Counted from the stretch's first letter, positions 54,325-62,959 are shown. The stretch: DNA of 64,000 bases from Alkalihalophilus marmarensis DSM 21297 (GCF_000474275.2 NZ_ATAE01000045.1:1-64000); one strand, 5' to 3'. Program-made: numbers and translations. Notes: generated by a model from the letters alone, not told the origin.

Positions 54325-54473
54325 GTTGATTGGAGCGGAAGGTACGAGACTCCAGGGGATGTGCGTTGACCATGGGAGACCCACAGGAGTGAAAACGACG
54401 AGGAGGCTCCCGGTCCGCCCGCGGAAAGCGAGTACCTGCAGCGGAAATCAACCACCATTGCAAGGAGGAATTC
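54325..54473. repeat. interspersed repeat, long form
   Basis: Starts gttgattggagcggaaggtac and ends gtacctgcagcggaaatcaac, then caccattgcaaggagga. Termini gttgatt / aatcaac are inverted. The middle (about 54350-54420) is GC-rich, with further inverted pieces. The short copy at 9037 lacks the middle part. An open frame across it is spurious. Confidence 0.75.
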
Positions 54474-54598
54474 TTTTGCTTGTACATGACTTGCTTTCAT
54501 TTATATTATTGTCCTATTTGACAAAGTACTTAAATCCATTTATATTTAACTACATGAAGTAAATAGTTAATGACGTGAAATAAATGAGGGAGTCTATA

Positions 54599-55045
54599 AT
54601 GGAAAAGGATGAGTTGAAGTTATATTACGCAAGGCTTGATCAGGCTTTTTATAAGGCAATGAAAACGTTAGGGCCAAAAGTATATGAAAAACTTGAACAT
54701 AACCTCACGGGAGAACAATTTTTTGTCCTCAATACGCTAGAGCAGAAGGGTCGCATAACATCATCGCAGTTAGCAGAAGAGCTTCAGGTGAAGCCAAGTG
54801 CAATCACAGCCATGGTTGACCGTTTGTTAAAAAATGATTTTGTGATAAGGGAACGAGATGAGAAAGACCGAAGAGCGGTATATGTGCGGATTTCAGATGA
54901 AGGTATGAGTGCTTTGAAATCATCTGTAAAGAAACGGAATATAATTATGGAGAAGTATATGTCAAAATTAACTGAAGAAGAAATGGAACAGCTGACATCA
55001 GTTCTTGAAAAGTTGACATCTATTATTATTGAATCAGAAGGCTAG
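54599..55045 (+). CDS. MarR-family transcriptional regulator
   Basis: A 148-aa dimeric winged-helix regulator. The DNA-binding part reads GRITSSQLAEELQVKPSAITAMVDRLLKNDFV (about residues 48-80), followed by the wing RDEKDRRAVYVRISDEG, and C-terminal dimer helices. ATG 54599 is preferred, since AGGGAG lies 6 nt upstream; an ATG at 54584 has none. The likely ligand or target is not evident. The next gene, an alarmone synthetase, follows at 87 nt on the same strand. Confidence 0.9.
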   Translation: MEKDELKLYYARLDQAFYKAMKTLGPKVYEKLEHNLTGEQFFVLNTLEQKGRITSSQLAEELQVKPSAITAMVDRLLKNDFVIRERDEKDRRAVYVRISDEGMSALKSSVKKRNIIMEKYMSKLTEEEMEQLTSVLEKLTSIIIESEG

Positions 55046-55131
55046 TTTAAAGCAATAATTATATAAACAGTATAGTTGGATCTAATAATAGCTTTTTAAC
55101 TCAACGTTCTATATAAAGGAGTAGATGAGGT

Positions 55132-55869
55132 TTGTCACAACAAACAAGTGTGAATGTAGGACAAATTAAAGCAATGAAGCAAGAGCTTACAAGATTTATG
55201 ATGGTGTACAAATTTGCTCTGGATGAGATGAATACGAAAATAAATATTCTACAAGAAGAATTTCAGTATATTCACAGCTATAATCCGATTGAACATACAA
55301 AATCGAGATTGAAATCTCCTGAGAGTATATTCAAAAAAGTGCAGCGTAAAGGATTGCCGCCATCGTTAGTGAGTGTAAGAGAGCATATACATGATATCGC
55401 AGGTATTAGGATTAGCTGCTCCTTTATCACAGACATTTATATTATTAGTGAAATGCTGCAACAGCAAAAAGATATTACGGTGATTGAATGTAAGGATTAT
55501 ATAAAGAAGGCTAAGCCAAATGGATACCAAAGCCTACATCTTATACTAGAAATTCCAGTCTTTATGTCCGACCGTGAGGAAAGTGTGAAAGTGGAGGTTC
55601 AAATCCGGACGGTCGCTATGGATTTCTGGGCTAGTCTCGAACATAAAATATACTATAAGTATCAAAAGGCAGTGCCCAGTCATTTACTACAAGAATTAAA
55701 AGAAGCGGCGGATACGGCAGCTGAATTAGATCGGAAGATGGAGAGGATTCATCAAGAGGTCGAAAAAGAGAAACAAAATGAAGAAGCAGAGCACCATTTC
55801 ATTCATATAGACAAAAAAGCCCTCGAGTTGCCTCAAAGGCTTATTCAAGCGATAACCAACACAAATTAA
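55132..55869 (+). CDS. relP: small alarmone synthetase, RelP/YwaC (SasA) type
   Basis: A 245-aa single-domain (p)ppGpp synthetase. RelA/SpoT-type motifs: HTKSRLKSPESIFKKV (substrate loop), HDIAGIRISCSF, NGYQSLHLI, and VEVQIRTVAMDFWASLEHKIYYK. There is no hydrolase domain and no TGS/ACT part. The segments match my memory of B. subtilis YwaC better than YjbM. The C-terminus is about 35 residues longer than YwaC, charged (KEKQNEEAEHH). Start TTG 55132, with AAAGGAG about 10 nt upstream. Made under cell-wall stress in B. subtilis; no sigma-M/W promoter is clear here. Confidence 0.9.
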   Translation: MSQQTSVNVGQIKAMKQELTRFMMVYKFALDEMNTKINILQEEFQYIHSYNPIEHTKSRLKSPESIFKKVQRKGLPPSLVSVREHIHDIAGIRISCSFITDIYIISEMLQQQKDITVIECKDYIKKAKPNGYQSLHLILEIPVFMSDREESVKVEVQIRTVAMDFWASLEHKIYYKYQKAVPSHLLQELKEAADTAAELDRKMERIHQEVEKEKQNEEAEHHFIHIDKKALELPQRLIQAITNTN

Positions 55870-56086
55870 GAGCGGACGAATAAAGTCTAACTATTTAACA
55901 AAAATGGAAGTTCTTCTAAAAGTCTAATACAATGGTAGGCTGCTAATACAACCCATCTAGACTGGCGTAGTACTTCCTATGATTTTGATACTATAGAGGG
56001 ACTATCTATATTGAATGTCCCATACACAAGTTCGTCCGAAAACCAGAAATAATATTGCTTTTTTGAAGGCGTTGAGTTACAACGCT

Positions 56087-56449
56087 TTAGAACTCTTTTC
56101 TAGTTGAATTCTCATTTATCATTCGATTTAGGATATGGTTAATCCCAATCGTACGTTCTACTTCTAAAACAAATGCTATACCTTTTCCAGGCTTATCTAA
56201 TTCTGCATATTTTTCAATCGCCACTAGTACTTCATCTGTTTTTGATCTATCAATTAATGTCAGAACCAATTCTTTTTCTGGTTCAATGGTTATATTAAAG
56301 AGCTTTGCTTGTTCGTGTATACCTGTACCTCTGCCGCAAACAATGGTACCACCCTCAGCTCCTGCTTTCTTAGAAGCTTCAACAACTTCTTCTGAATAGC
56401 CTTTATTTACAATCGTCACAATTAAATCATATAAAACTTTATTGTTCAT
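56087..56449 (-). CDS. PII-like signalling protein, second copy
   Basis: A 120-aa ferredoxin-like PII protein. Seen: LIVTIVNKGYSEEVVEASKKAGAEGGTIVCGRGTGIHE (first half with the short T-loop region), TLIDRSKTDEVLVAIEKYAELDKPGKGIAFVLEVERTIGI (second half, B-loop GKG). It lacks the long T-loop tyrosine of GlnB/GlnK. ATG 56449 has AGGAGGT upstream. Last gene of a leftward four-gene operon with a paralogue and two DUF1538 membrane proteins. It probably binds a nucleotide and controls the transporter. Confidence 0.83.
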   Translation of the reverse strand: MNNKVLYDLIVTIVNKGYSEEVVEASKKAGAEGGTIVCGRGTGIHEQAKLFNITIEPEKELVLTLIDRSKTDEVLVAIEKYAELDKPGKGIAFVLEVERTIGINHILNRMINENSTRKEF

Positions 56450-56471
56450 GGTAACCTCCTGAATACTTACC

Positions 56472-56813
56472 TTAATCTTGACTCTTAAGTAAGTGTACAA
56501 TTCCAGCGAATCTTTTTACATCAACGACAAAACCAATCCCGCTACCAGGTTTATCTAATTTGCCTGCGTTTTCAACTGCTGTTATGATTGCATCCATTTT
56601 TTCTTTAGACATCAGGGTAAATATAACTTCTTTATCTGTATCTACGCTGAATCCAAGTAGATTTTGGTTGTCATGAATACCGTTACCTCTGCCATATATA
56701 ATGGTAGCCCCTTCAGCCCCTGCTTTTTTGGAAGCTTTAACTACTTTCTGAGCCATACCTTTATTTACAATTGTAACAAGCAATTTATGCTTCGGATTTA
56801 ATTTTTTGTTCAT
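56472..56813 (-). CDS. PII-like signalling protein, first copy
   Basis: A 113-aa paralogue of the next gene (shared VTIVNKG, KASKKAGAEG, GRGNGIHD, LDKPGSGIGFVVDV; roughly 45 percent identical by eye). It overlaps the upstream DUF1538 gene by 29 nt, so it is tightly coupled to it. Site ggagaaag upstream of the ATG. The GRGxGIH signature suits the PII-like proteins that accompany membrane transporters rather than GlnB. Confidence 0.83.
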   Translation of the reverse strand: MNKKLNPKHKLLVTIVNKGMAQKVVKASKKAGAEGATIIYGRGNGIHDNQNLLGFSVDTDKEVIFTLMSKEKMDAIITAVENAGKLDKPGSGIGFVVDVKRFAGIVHLLKSQD

Positions 56814-57534
56814 TTTCTTTCTCCTTTCTTCCGTAAAGCAACCCTAAGGTTAGTACTGATAAGATAGGGGAAAGAGCGACTAATGTTATCATTCCAAACC
56901 CATCAAGTAAAGGGTCACGACCTTCTAAGACAGTGGCTATTCCAACTGACATGGCTACAATAAATGTTACTGTCATTGGCCCCGTTGCGACGCCTCCTGA
57001 ATCAAACGCAATAGCTGTAAATGTTGGAGTTGAAAATTTGATGAGGATCAATGCGATAAGGTACCCAGGTATAATAAAGTACCATAATGGAATACCTGCA
57101 ATGATTCTCAACATGGATAATGCTATGGAGATAGCAACACCGATTGATAATGTATAAAGCATGACCTTCTTAGGGATATAACCACCTGATACTTTTTCAA
57201 CTTCATGATTTAATATACGCACCGCTGGTTCAGCAAACGTGGCCACAAATCCCAAAAGAAAACCTATTGGAATCAACATCCATAAATGATCCAGTTGCCC
57301 CATTAACGTTCCCATCATTTCTCCAGCAGGGAGAAATCCGATGTGTACACCTTGAAGGAAAAAAGCGAGTCCCCAAAAAGTAAGAATCATCCCTTTTAGT
57401 ATATCTAGCAATTTCTTTTTTGGAAGCTTCAAAATAAAAAATTGAAAGAATAAGAAAAATATGAGCAGGGGAATAAGTGCAAAGGCAACTTCATATAAAA
57501 CATGCCCGAAACCATCAAATATGTTTAAAGTCAT
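56785..57534 (-). CDS. DUF1538 membrane protein, second copy
   Basis: A 249-aa integral membrane protein with about seven helices. Blocks shared with the neighbour: LQGVHIGFLPAGEMMG, GFLLGFVATFAEPAVRIL, FDSGGVATGPMTVTF and DGFGMITLVALSPIL. The acidic AEP and the GGVxTGPMTV motif in membrane regions suggest an ion or substrate path. It overlaps the first DUF1538 gene by 4 nt (ATGA) and the PII gene by 29 nt. Transport function is inferred, not known. Confidence 0.85.
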   Translation of the reverse strand: MTLNIFDGFGHVLYEVAFALIPLLIFFLFFQFFILKLPKKKLLDILKGMILTFWGLAFFLQGVHIGFLPAGEMMGTLMGQLDHLWMLIPIGFLLGFVATFAEPAVRILNHEVEKVSGGYIPKKVMLYTLSIGVAISIALSMLRIIAGIPLWYFIIPGYLIALILIKFSTPTFTAIAFDSGGVATGPMTVTFIVAMSVGIATVLEGRDPLLDGFGMITLVALSPILSVLTLGLLYGRKEKENEQKIKSEA

Positions 57535-58223
57535 CCATAAATCACCCCTAATACTAATACAGCTAAAATAGGTCCTATTGAAGCTAGTGCTACTAATCCA
57601 AATCCATCAGATGAAGCAGACTTCCCTCTTAAGACAGATGCAACCCCTACTCCTAAAGCGAGGATAAATGGTACGGTCATCGGCCCTGTCGTTACTCCGC
57701 CAGCATCAAAAGAGATAGGAACAAAGTGAGCAGGGGTGAAAGCAGCTAATAAAAACACCAATCCATAGCCACCTATTAAAAGATAGGTTATAGGTATGTT
57801 TAATACTATTCTAAGCATAGCTAAGCCGACAAAGATAGCCACACCCAAAGCTACGGTGTAAATTAGAATGTTACTTGAAACGATACCATTTGAAACTAGA
57901 TCAACTTGAATGGCAAGGACTCGAACATCTGGCTCCGCAACAGTTGCTACAAATCCAAGTAAAAAACCAAAAAAAATGATAATCCAAGGTTTACCCATTC
58001 TAGGTAAAGCAGATCCTATCATTTCACCAATGGGCAACAACCCGACATGTACTCCAAGTAAAAACAGAATTAACCCGAATGATACCATCAAAACGCCAAT
58101 TAAGAATTGAACAAACATCTCTATGGGCATACCTATTATAGTAAACTGCAATATAATAACAACTAGTGACAGTGGTATGATCGCATATACAACTTCTTTA
58201 ATAGTGTCTTTAATATGTTGCAT
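57531..58223 (-). CDS. DUF1538 membrane protein, first copy
   Basis: A 230-aa paralogue of the following gene. Shared blocks: LLGVHVGLLPIGEMIG, GFLLGFVATVAEPDVRVL, FDAGGVTTGPMTVPF and DGFGLVALASIGPIL. About seven helices. ATG 58223 has GGGGGG 5 nt upstream; an in-frame ATG at 58259 has none. The two copies probably form a heteromer or a pseudo-symmetric transporter (inference). Confidence 0.85.
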   Translation of the reverse strand: MQHIKDTIKEVVYAIIPLSLVVIILQFTIIGMPIEMFVQFLIGVLMVSFGLILFLLGVHVGLLPIGEMIGSALPRMGKPWIIIFFGFLLGFVATVAEPDVRVLAIQVDLVSNGIVSSNILIYTVALGVAIFVGLAMLRIVLNIPITYLLIGGYGLVFLLAAFTPAHFVPISFDAGGVTTGPMTVPFILALGVGVASVLRGKSASSDGFGLVALASIGPILAVLVLGVIYG

Positions 58224-58256
58224 TGTTCCCCCCCTAAAAAAAATACACTTCTTTTT

Positions 58257-58299
58257 CATGTTTACTATTACGAATTTCCCGCTTTATCCATGTTTACTA
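58257..58299 (-). promoter_or_regulatory. spaced direct repeats upstream of the DUF1538-PII operon
   Basis: CATGTTTACTA at 58257-58267 and again at 58289-58299, exactly 32 bp apart (three helical turns). They lie 34-76 nt before the operon start, a fit place for a regulator. The rest of the gap 58300-58559 shows only AT-rich sequence and a short ggtagc/gatagcaataaaa repetition before mqnB. Confidence 0.45.
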
Positions 58300-58559
58300 G
58301 TATTTATTCTATTTTATCATTAGATTATTTAGACGTAAGAATGATAATAGTCTTTTTTGTGTTTAAATAAGTGGATCCTTACTCAATTCATAGCTGATAT
58401 AAAATGAAAATGGGAGGAAACCATTAATAATAAGAGTTTCATCTATATAAAGGCGACTGCTGGCTATTTTTCAAAAGAGTCTTTAGACTAGATATAAAGA
58501 GGTAGCTTTAAAAAGGTAGCAATAAAAAGATAGCAATAAAATCGAAAGGTAGGATATAG

Positions 58560-59210
58560 ATGAGCGACGAAGGCCGGATATTAATTGTGGTCTCGGTTGA
58601 CGCAGAGAAAGAAGCTGTGCAGCGAGGGATTGGAGATATTAAAAATATTGATATTCTAACAGCTGGAGTAGGAGTGGCCAAAGCAGCAGCGGCGACTGCT
58701 TTTAAGCTTGCTGGTGAAAAGTATAAATTAGTGATTAATGCAGGGATTGCAGGCGGGTTTACTGGACGTGCAAAAATTGGCACAGTCGTTTTAGCAGAAC
58801 AAGTGATTTGTGCAGATCTAGGTGCTGAATCAGACAGCGGCTTTCTTACTATCGATGAGTTAGGCTTTGGATCAGGTGTTATGGATGTAGATAGGCCTGC
58901 TTTATTATCTGTATACAAAGCATTAGAGCAAACAGAGCTAGTTGTAAATAAAGGAGAGATTCTCACCCTTTCTACAGTTACTGGAACAAAAGAAAGTACA
59001 ATTGAATTAATGGAGAGGTATCCGGATGCTCTTGCTGAAGCAATGGAAGGCTTTGGTGTAGCGAGCGCTTGTGCTTTATGTGAGGTTCCTTTTATGGAAA
59101 TGAGAACGATATCGAATGCAATCGGTCCTAGAGATCGTGAGGCTTGGAGAATAAAAGAGGCGCTGTTAAGCTTAGAAGAAGCGAGTAAAATCATTTCGGA
59201 GGTAGTATGA
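58560..59210 (+). CDS. mqnB: futalosine hydrolase
   Basis: A 216-aa nucleosidase of the MTA/SAH nucleosidase fold. It splits futalosine into hypoxanthine and dehypoxanthinyl futalosine in the alternative menaquinone pathway. Seen: VVSVDAEKEAV, INAGIAGGF (near residue 60), ADLGAESDSGFLTIDELGFG, the base-binding region, and AMEGFGVASACAL with the catalytic-site Glu. The assignment as MqnB rather than Pfs rests on the DLGAESD motif and on mqnD overlapping by 1 nt. Confidence 0.88.
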   Translation: MSDEGRILIVVSVDAEKEAVQRGIGDIKNIDILTAGVGVAKAAAATAFKLAGEKYKLVINAGIAGGFTGRAKIGTVVLAEQVICADLGAESDSGFLTIDELGFGSGVMDVDRPALLSVYKALEQTELVVNKGEILTLSTVTGTKESTIELMERYPDALAEAMEGFGVASACALCEVPFMEMRTISNAIGPRDREAWRIKEALLSLEEASKIISEVV

Positions 59211-60043
59211 TGAAGATAGCATTTTCACCGTGTCCTAATGATACATTTGTTTTCCATGCAGCTGTTCATGGAAAGATTCCTGAGGCACCTAAATTAGACG
59301 TAACGTATGCGGATATTGATAAAACGAATTATTGGGCAGCTGAGGGGATTGGACCAGAGATACAGAAAATCTCTTATGCTGCGCTTCCGTATGTTTTAGA
59401 CGAGTATGCCCTTATCCCATGCGGCGGCGCACTTGGCAGAGGCTGCGGGCCTTTATTGCTTACGGCAGGGGGAGATCAATCTCCGCGTTCCTTAGCTGGG
59501 AAGCGGGTAGCGGTACCAAGTGAAAGGTCTACTGCTTATTTATTATTCAGGCTTTGGGCTGCCGAAGCGATCCCTGAAGGCTTAAATGAAATTGTCGTTA
59601 TGCCGTTTCATGAGATTATGCCAGCTGTACGTGATGGCAAAATTGATGCGGGTCTTGTCATTCATGAGGCAAGATTTACGTATCAAGAGTTTGACTTAAA
59701 GATGTTAGTTGATTTAGGTGAGTGGTGGGAGAAAGATACAGGACTTCCGATTCCTCTAGGCGCTATTATCGCACATCGTTCTCTTAACAAGGAAGAGATA
59801 ACTAATTGGGTGAGAGCATCAGTAGAATATGCATGGGAAAATCCCGAGGCCTCTGTTGATTACGTTATGGAGCATGCCCAAGAGCTATCTTATGAAGTGG
59901 CTAAATCTCATATCGACTTATATGTAAATTCATTTACTCAAGACCTTGGAGAAGAGGGGTTAAAGGCTGTAGCCAGTCTGCTTGGAAGAGCGGGGGCAGA
60001 AGGGCTTGTCCCCGAAGTTGACTTGAGTTTATTAAAAGAATAA
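59210..60043 (+). CDS. mqnD: 1,4-dihydroxy-6-naphthoate synthase
   Basis: A 277-aa enzyme with a periplasmic-binding-protein-like fold that turns cyclic dehypoxanthinyl futalosine into 1,4-dihydroxy-6-naphthoate. Family marks: FSPCPNDTFVFHA at the start, DKTNYWAAEG, KISYAALPYVL, GCGPLLLT, VPSERSTAYLLFRLW, and GLVIHEARFTYQ with the catalytic-site histidine. ATG 59210 is preferred over ATG 59207, since GGAGGT ends 5 nt before it. mqnA, mqnC and mqnE are not in the window. Confidence 0.93.
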   Translation: MKIAFSPCPNDTFVFHAAVHGKIPEAPKLDVTYADIDKTNYWAAEGIGPEIQKISYAALPYVLDEYALIPCGGALGRGCGPLLLTAGGDQSPRSLAGKRVAVPSERSTAYLLFRLWAAEAIPEGLNEIVVMPFHEIMPAVRDGKIDAGLVIHEARFTYQEFDLKMLVDLGEWWEKDTGLPIPLGAIIAHRSLNKEEITNWVRASVEYAWENPEASVDYVMEHAQELSYEVAKSHIDLYVNSFTQDLGEEGLKAVASLLGRAGAEGLVPEVDLSLLKE

Positions 60044-60056
60044 AAGACGACTAATG

Positions 60057-60088
60057 AGAGAACAGGTCAAACGGCTTGTTCTTTTTCT
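60057..60088 (+). terminator. terminator after mqnD
   Basis: agaacagg / cttgttct, 8 bp with one G-T pair, 8-nt loop, ctttttc. Confidence 0.65.
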
Positions 60089-60177
60089 GTGTTGATTTCC
60101 CTATCTGTTTTATTGGGGCGAACTTTCGGACTCAAACTGAATCAGGGTGTATATACATACTATTGAGGTGATCTAAG

Positions 60178-61122
60178 ATGGAGAAGGTGCTCTTATTTTG
60201 TGATCCGGGTATAGATGATTCTGTAGCCATTATGTTCGCGTTGCTTCATCCTGATATTGAAGTAGTAGGAATTGTGTCTAGTTACGGAAATGTTGATAAA
60301 GAACAAGCAACGAATAATGCCGCTTATTTGCTTGATCTTGCAGGGAGGCTTGATGTTCCTTTAATCGGTGCGGCGGCTTATCCTCTATCAGGGGAAATGG
60401 CTGTCTATTATCCTGAAATACACGGCGAAGAAGGGTTAGGGCCGATCACACCTCCAGATACAATCAGCGGCACATTAGAGAATTTTTCTCTTATTTTCTC
60501 AATCATCGATGAATACAAAGGAGAGTTAGTCATTGTTGATGTTGGGAGGCAAACATCATTAGCCTCTGCTTTTATTCTCGGCGAGGATGTGATGTATAAA
60601 GTTAAAGCCTTTTATGTAATGGGCGGAGCTTTTCTTGTGCCTGGCAATGTAACTCCGCTTGCTGAAGCAAATTTTTTCGGTGATCCAAGTGCTGCAAATG
60701 TTGTCGCGACAAGAGCACATAATCTAACCATTGTGCCATTAAATGTGACGAATTATGCCATCTTAACGGATGAAGTCATAGATCAGATTACGGACCAAGA
60801 ATATAACACCTTCACTCCCCTTATAAGACCCATTTACGATTATTACGCAGAAGCCTATCAAGAGCTTGTGTTAGGAATTGAGGGGGCTCCTTTTCATGAT
60901 GTAGTGACATTGGTTGCTCTGACCAACCCAGAATTATTTGATTTTGTTGAAAGAGAAGTAACAGTTGTCGATGATCCTAGTGTAAGAGGCTTAAGTGTAG
61001 CGGATTTTAGACCTCTATCTGCTGTAGAAGAAGAGGCAGTAGAGGGTGCACAAATTGCTATGGATTTTAACTACGATGAGTATATAAATATTTTTATCCA
61101 AGCAATGAAAATGGAGTTTTAA
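60178..61122 (+). CDS. inosine-uridine nucleoside hydrolase family protein
   Basis: A 314-aa enzyme of the IUNH family that cleaves ribonucleosides to base and ribose. The calcium-site N-terminal motif is CDPGIDDSVA (usual DxDxGxDD; the first Asp is replaced by Cys, the rest kept). Further parts: GIVSSYGNVDKEQATNNA, MGGAFLVPGNVTPLAEANFFGDPSAAN (second metal loop), and PFHDVVTLVALTNP with the ligand His-Asp. Start ATG with GAGGTGA upstream. It follows mqnBD and might salvage ribose or purine products, but this is only proximity. Confidence 0.85.
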   Translation: MEKVLLFCDPGIDDSVAIMFALLHPDIEVVGIVSSYGNVDKEQATNNAAYLLDLAGRLDVPLIGAAAYPLSGEMAVYYPEIHGEEGLGPITPPDTISGTLENFSLIFSIIDEYKGELVIVDVGRQTSLASAFILGEDVMYKVKAFYVMGGAFLVPGNVTPLAEANFFGDPSAANVVATRAHNLTIVPLNVTNYAILTDEVIDQITDQEYNTFTPLIRPIYDYYAEAYQELVLGIEGAPFHDVVTLVALTNPELFDFVEREVTVVDDPSVRGLSVADFRPLSAVEEEAVEGAQIAMDFNYDEYINIFIQAMKMEF

Positions 61123-61130
61123 TTAATTTT

Positions 61131-61158
61131 GCATTAGGTCATTCCTAATGCTTTTTCT
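61131..61158 (+). terminator. terminator after the nucleoside hydrolase gene
   Basis: gcattagg / cctaatgc, 8 bp, 5-nt loop, then tttttctttt. Confidence 0.82.
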
Positions 61159-61195
61159 TTTACCTATTGAAAGATTACCAAAACTTAATTATAAT

Positions 61196-61210
61196 TGATT
61201 ATCATTATCA
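61196..61210 (+). promoter_or_regulatory. Fur box upstream of the ABC exporter
   Basis: TGATTATCATTATCA matches the 7-1-7 Fur box TGATAATnATTATCA at 14 of 15 positions, 40 nt before the start codon. It points to iron repression of the gene that follows. Confidence 0.7.
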
Positions 61211-61249
61211 ATTAAGAAATAGTGTGTCATTTAGTTGGGGAGTGAAGTC

Positions 61250-62959
61250 TTGTTAAAACGATTTTTTTCATACTATAAACCGTACAAGTGGCTGTTTATT
61301 TTAGATTTTTCATGCGCTGTCCTTGTTGGTTTGCTGGAACTAGCTTTTCCGTTGGCCGTTAACTATGTCATTGATCAGCTCCTGCCTGGGGGTGAATGGA
61401 CGATTATTTTATGGGCTTGCTTAGGCCTTTTAGTTATCTACTTGATCAATACAGGTTTGCACTTCATCGTTACATATTGGGGTCATATGCTTGGAATCAA
61501 TATTGAAACGGATATGCGCAGCAAATTATTTGAACATATGCAAAAGCTTTCGTTTGGATATTACGATGACAACAAAACGGGTCATTCTATTTCGAGACTG
61601 ACAAAAGACCTTGAGGAAATTGGGGAAGTTGCTCACCATGGACCGGAAGATGTGTTTGTAGCCTTAATGACCCTTGCCGGAGCCTTTGTTATTATGCTTA
61701 CGATTAACTGGAAGCTTGCTATTCTTTCGTTTCTAGTAATTCCTCTGTTGATGTGCTTAGCTATTCACTTCAATAAAAAAATGATTCATACGTTTAGAAA
61801 GATGTTCAGCGATGTAGCGGATATTAATGCAAGAGTGGAAGACAGCATTGGGGGCATCCGTGTCGTTCAAGCTTTTGCTAACGAAAAACATGAGCAGGAA
61901 CAGTTTGCAAAAAACAATTCAAGCTACCGACGTACGAAATTAACGTCCTACAAAATTATGGCTCAAAATATTACAGCCAATTATGTGTTAATGAGGATGG
62001 TCACATTATTTACACTCGTTTTCGGAACGTGGTTTGTATTAAATGGAAGTCTTACTTACGGTGAGTTTGTGGCCTTCATTTTATTATCAAATGTACTGCT
62101 TGGTCCTATCCAAAAAATTAATGCAGTTATCGAGAGTTACCCTAAGGGCATAGCTGGTTTCAAACGTTATACAGAAATTTTAGATACGAGACCAGACATA
62201 GAAGATTCTAAAGAAGCAGCGCCTATTAAGGTTAAAGGAGATATTGCCTACAAAGACGTTTCATTTGGTTATGAGGGATTGGAAAACGTTCTAAATAAAA
62301 TAAATTTCTCGATACGATCAGGAGAAACGGTCGCTTTTGTTGGTCCATCAGGCTCAGGTAAGACAACCTTGTGCAGCTTACTTCCCCGGTTTTATGAAAT
62401 AGGCAAAGGCAGCATCGAGGTGGATGGAAGAGATATTCGTTCAATCTCCCTAGAATCATTACGCTCACAGATTGGAATTGTCCAGCAGGATGTGTTCTTA
62501 TTCTCAGGGACGATTCGAGAAAATATTGTATACGGCAAGCTGGATGCAACCGATGAAGAGGTACTAAGTGCAGCTCGGAAAGCGCAGTTAGATGAGTTTA
62601 TTAAGACACAGCCTAACGGGTTAGACACAGTGATCGGCGAGCGCGGAGTAAAACTTTCTGGCGGACAAAAGCAACGTCTTGCTATAGCTCGGATGTTCTT
62701 AAAGAACCCGCCGATTTTAATTTTAGATGAGGCAACATCAGCCCTCGATACAGAAACAGAAAGAGCGATTCAAGAATCACTAGCCGACCTTTCAAAAGGG
62801 AGAACGACATTAGTGATTGCTCATCGTCTAGCAACGATAAAAAATGCTGACCGCATTATGGTTGTGACCAAAGAAGGTATCGCAGAACAAGGAAGGCATC
62901 AAGACTTATTAAATAGTAACGGCATCTACAGCCGTCTTCATTACGCTCAATTTGGATAA
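61250..62959 (+). CDS. ygaD: ABC exporter, YgaD type
   Basis: A 569-aa half-transporter with the membrane domain first (six helices, residues about 12-300) and the ATPase last. The coupling region has GHMLGINIETDMRSKLFEHM. The ATPase has Walker A GPSGSGKTT (near residue 367), Q-loop QQDVFLFSG, signature LSGGQKQRLAIARMF, LILDEATSALD and the H-switch AHRLATI. The sequence is very like B. subtilis YgaD as I remember it. TTG 61250 is the likely start: GGGGAG lies 7 nt upstream. A Fur box upstream suggests a link to iron. Confidence 0.9.
   Translation: MLKRFFSYYKPYKWLFILDFSCAVLVGLLELAFPLAVNYVIDQLLPGGEWTIILWACLGLLVIYLINTGLHFIVTYWGHMLGINIETDMRSKLFEHMQKLSFGYYDDNKTGHSISRLTKDLEEIGEVAHHGPEDVFVALMTLAGAFVIMLTINWKLAILSFLVIPLLMCLAIHFNKKMIHTFRKMFSDVADINARVEDSIGGIRVVQAFANEKHEQEQFAKNNSSYRRTKLTSYKIMAQNITANYVLMRMVTLFTLVFGTWFVLNGSLTYGEFVAFILLSNVLLGPIQKINAVIESYPKGIAGFKRYTEILDTRPDIEDSKEAAPIKVKGDIAYKDVSFGYEGLENVLNKINFSIRSGETVAFVGPSGSGKTTLCSLLPRFYEIGKGSIEVDGRDIRSISLESLRSQIGIVQQDVFLFSGTIRENIVYGKLDATDEEVLSAARKAQLDEFIKTQPNGLDTVIGERGVKLSGGQKQRLAIARMFLKNPPILILDEATSALDTETERAIQESLADLSKGRTTLVIAHRLATIKNADRIMVVTKEGIAEQGRHQDLLNSNGIYSRLHYAQFG

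Noticed and set aside
54326-54562. Open frame of 78 codons across the long repeat
   Set aside because: It is formed by the GC-rich repeat, lacks a ribosome site, and has arginine-rich low-quality composition. The opposite-strand frames there are equally spurious.
56065-56090. Terminator hairpin aaggcgttg / caacgcttt after relP
   Set aside because: The stem is good but no T run follows on either strand, so a terminator call is not justified.
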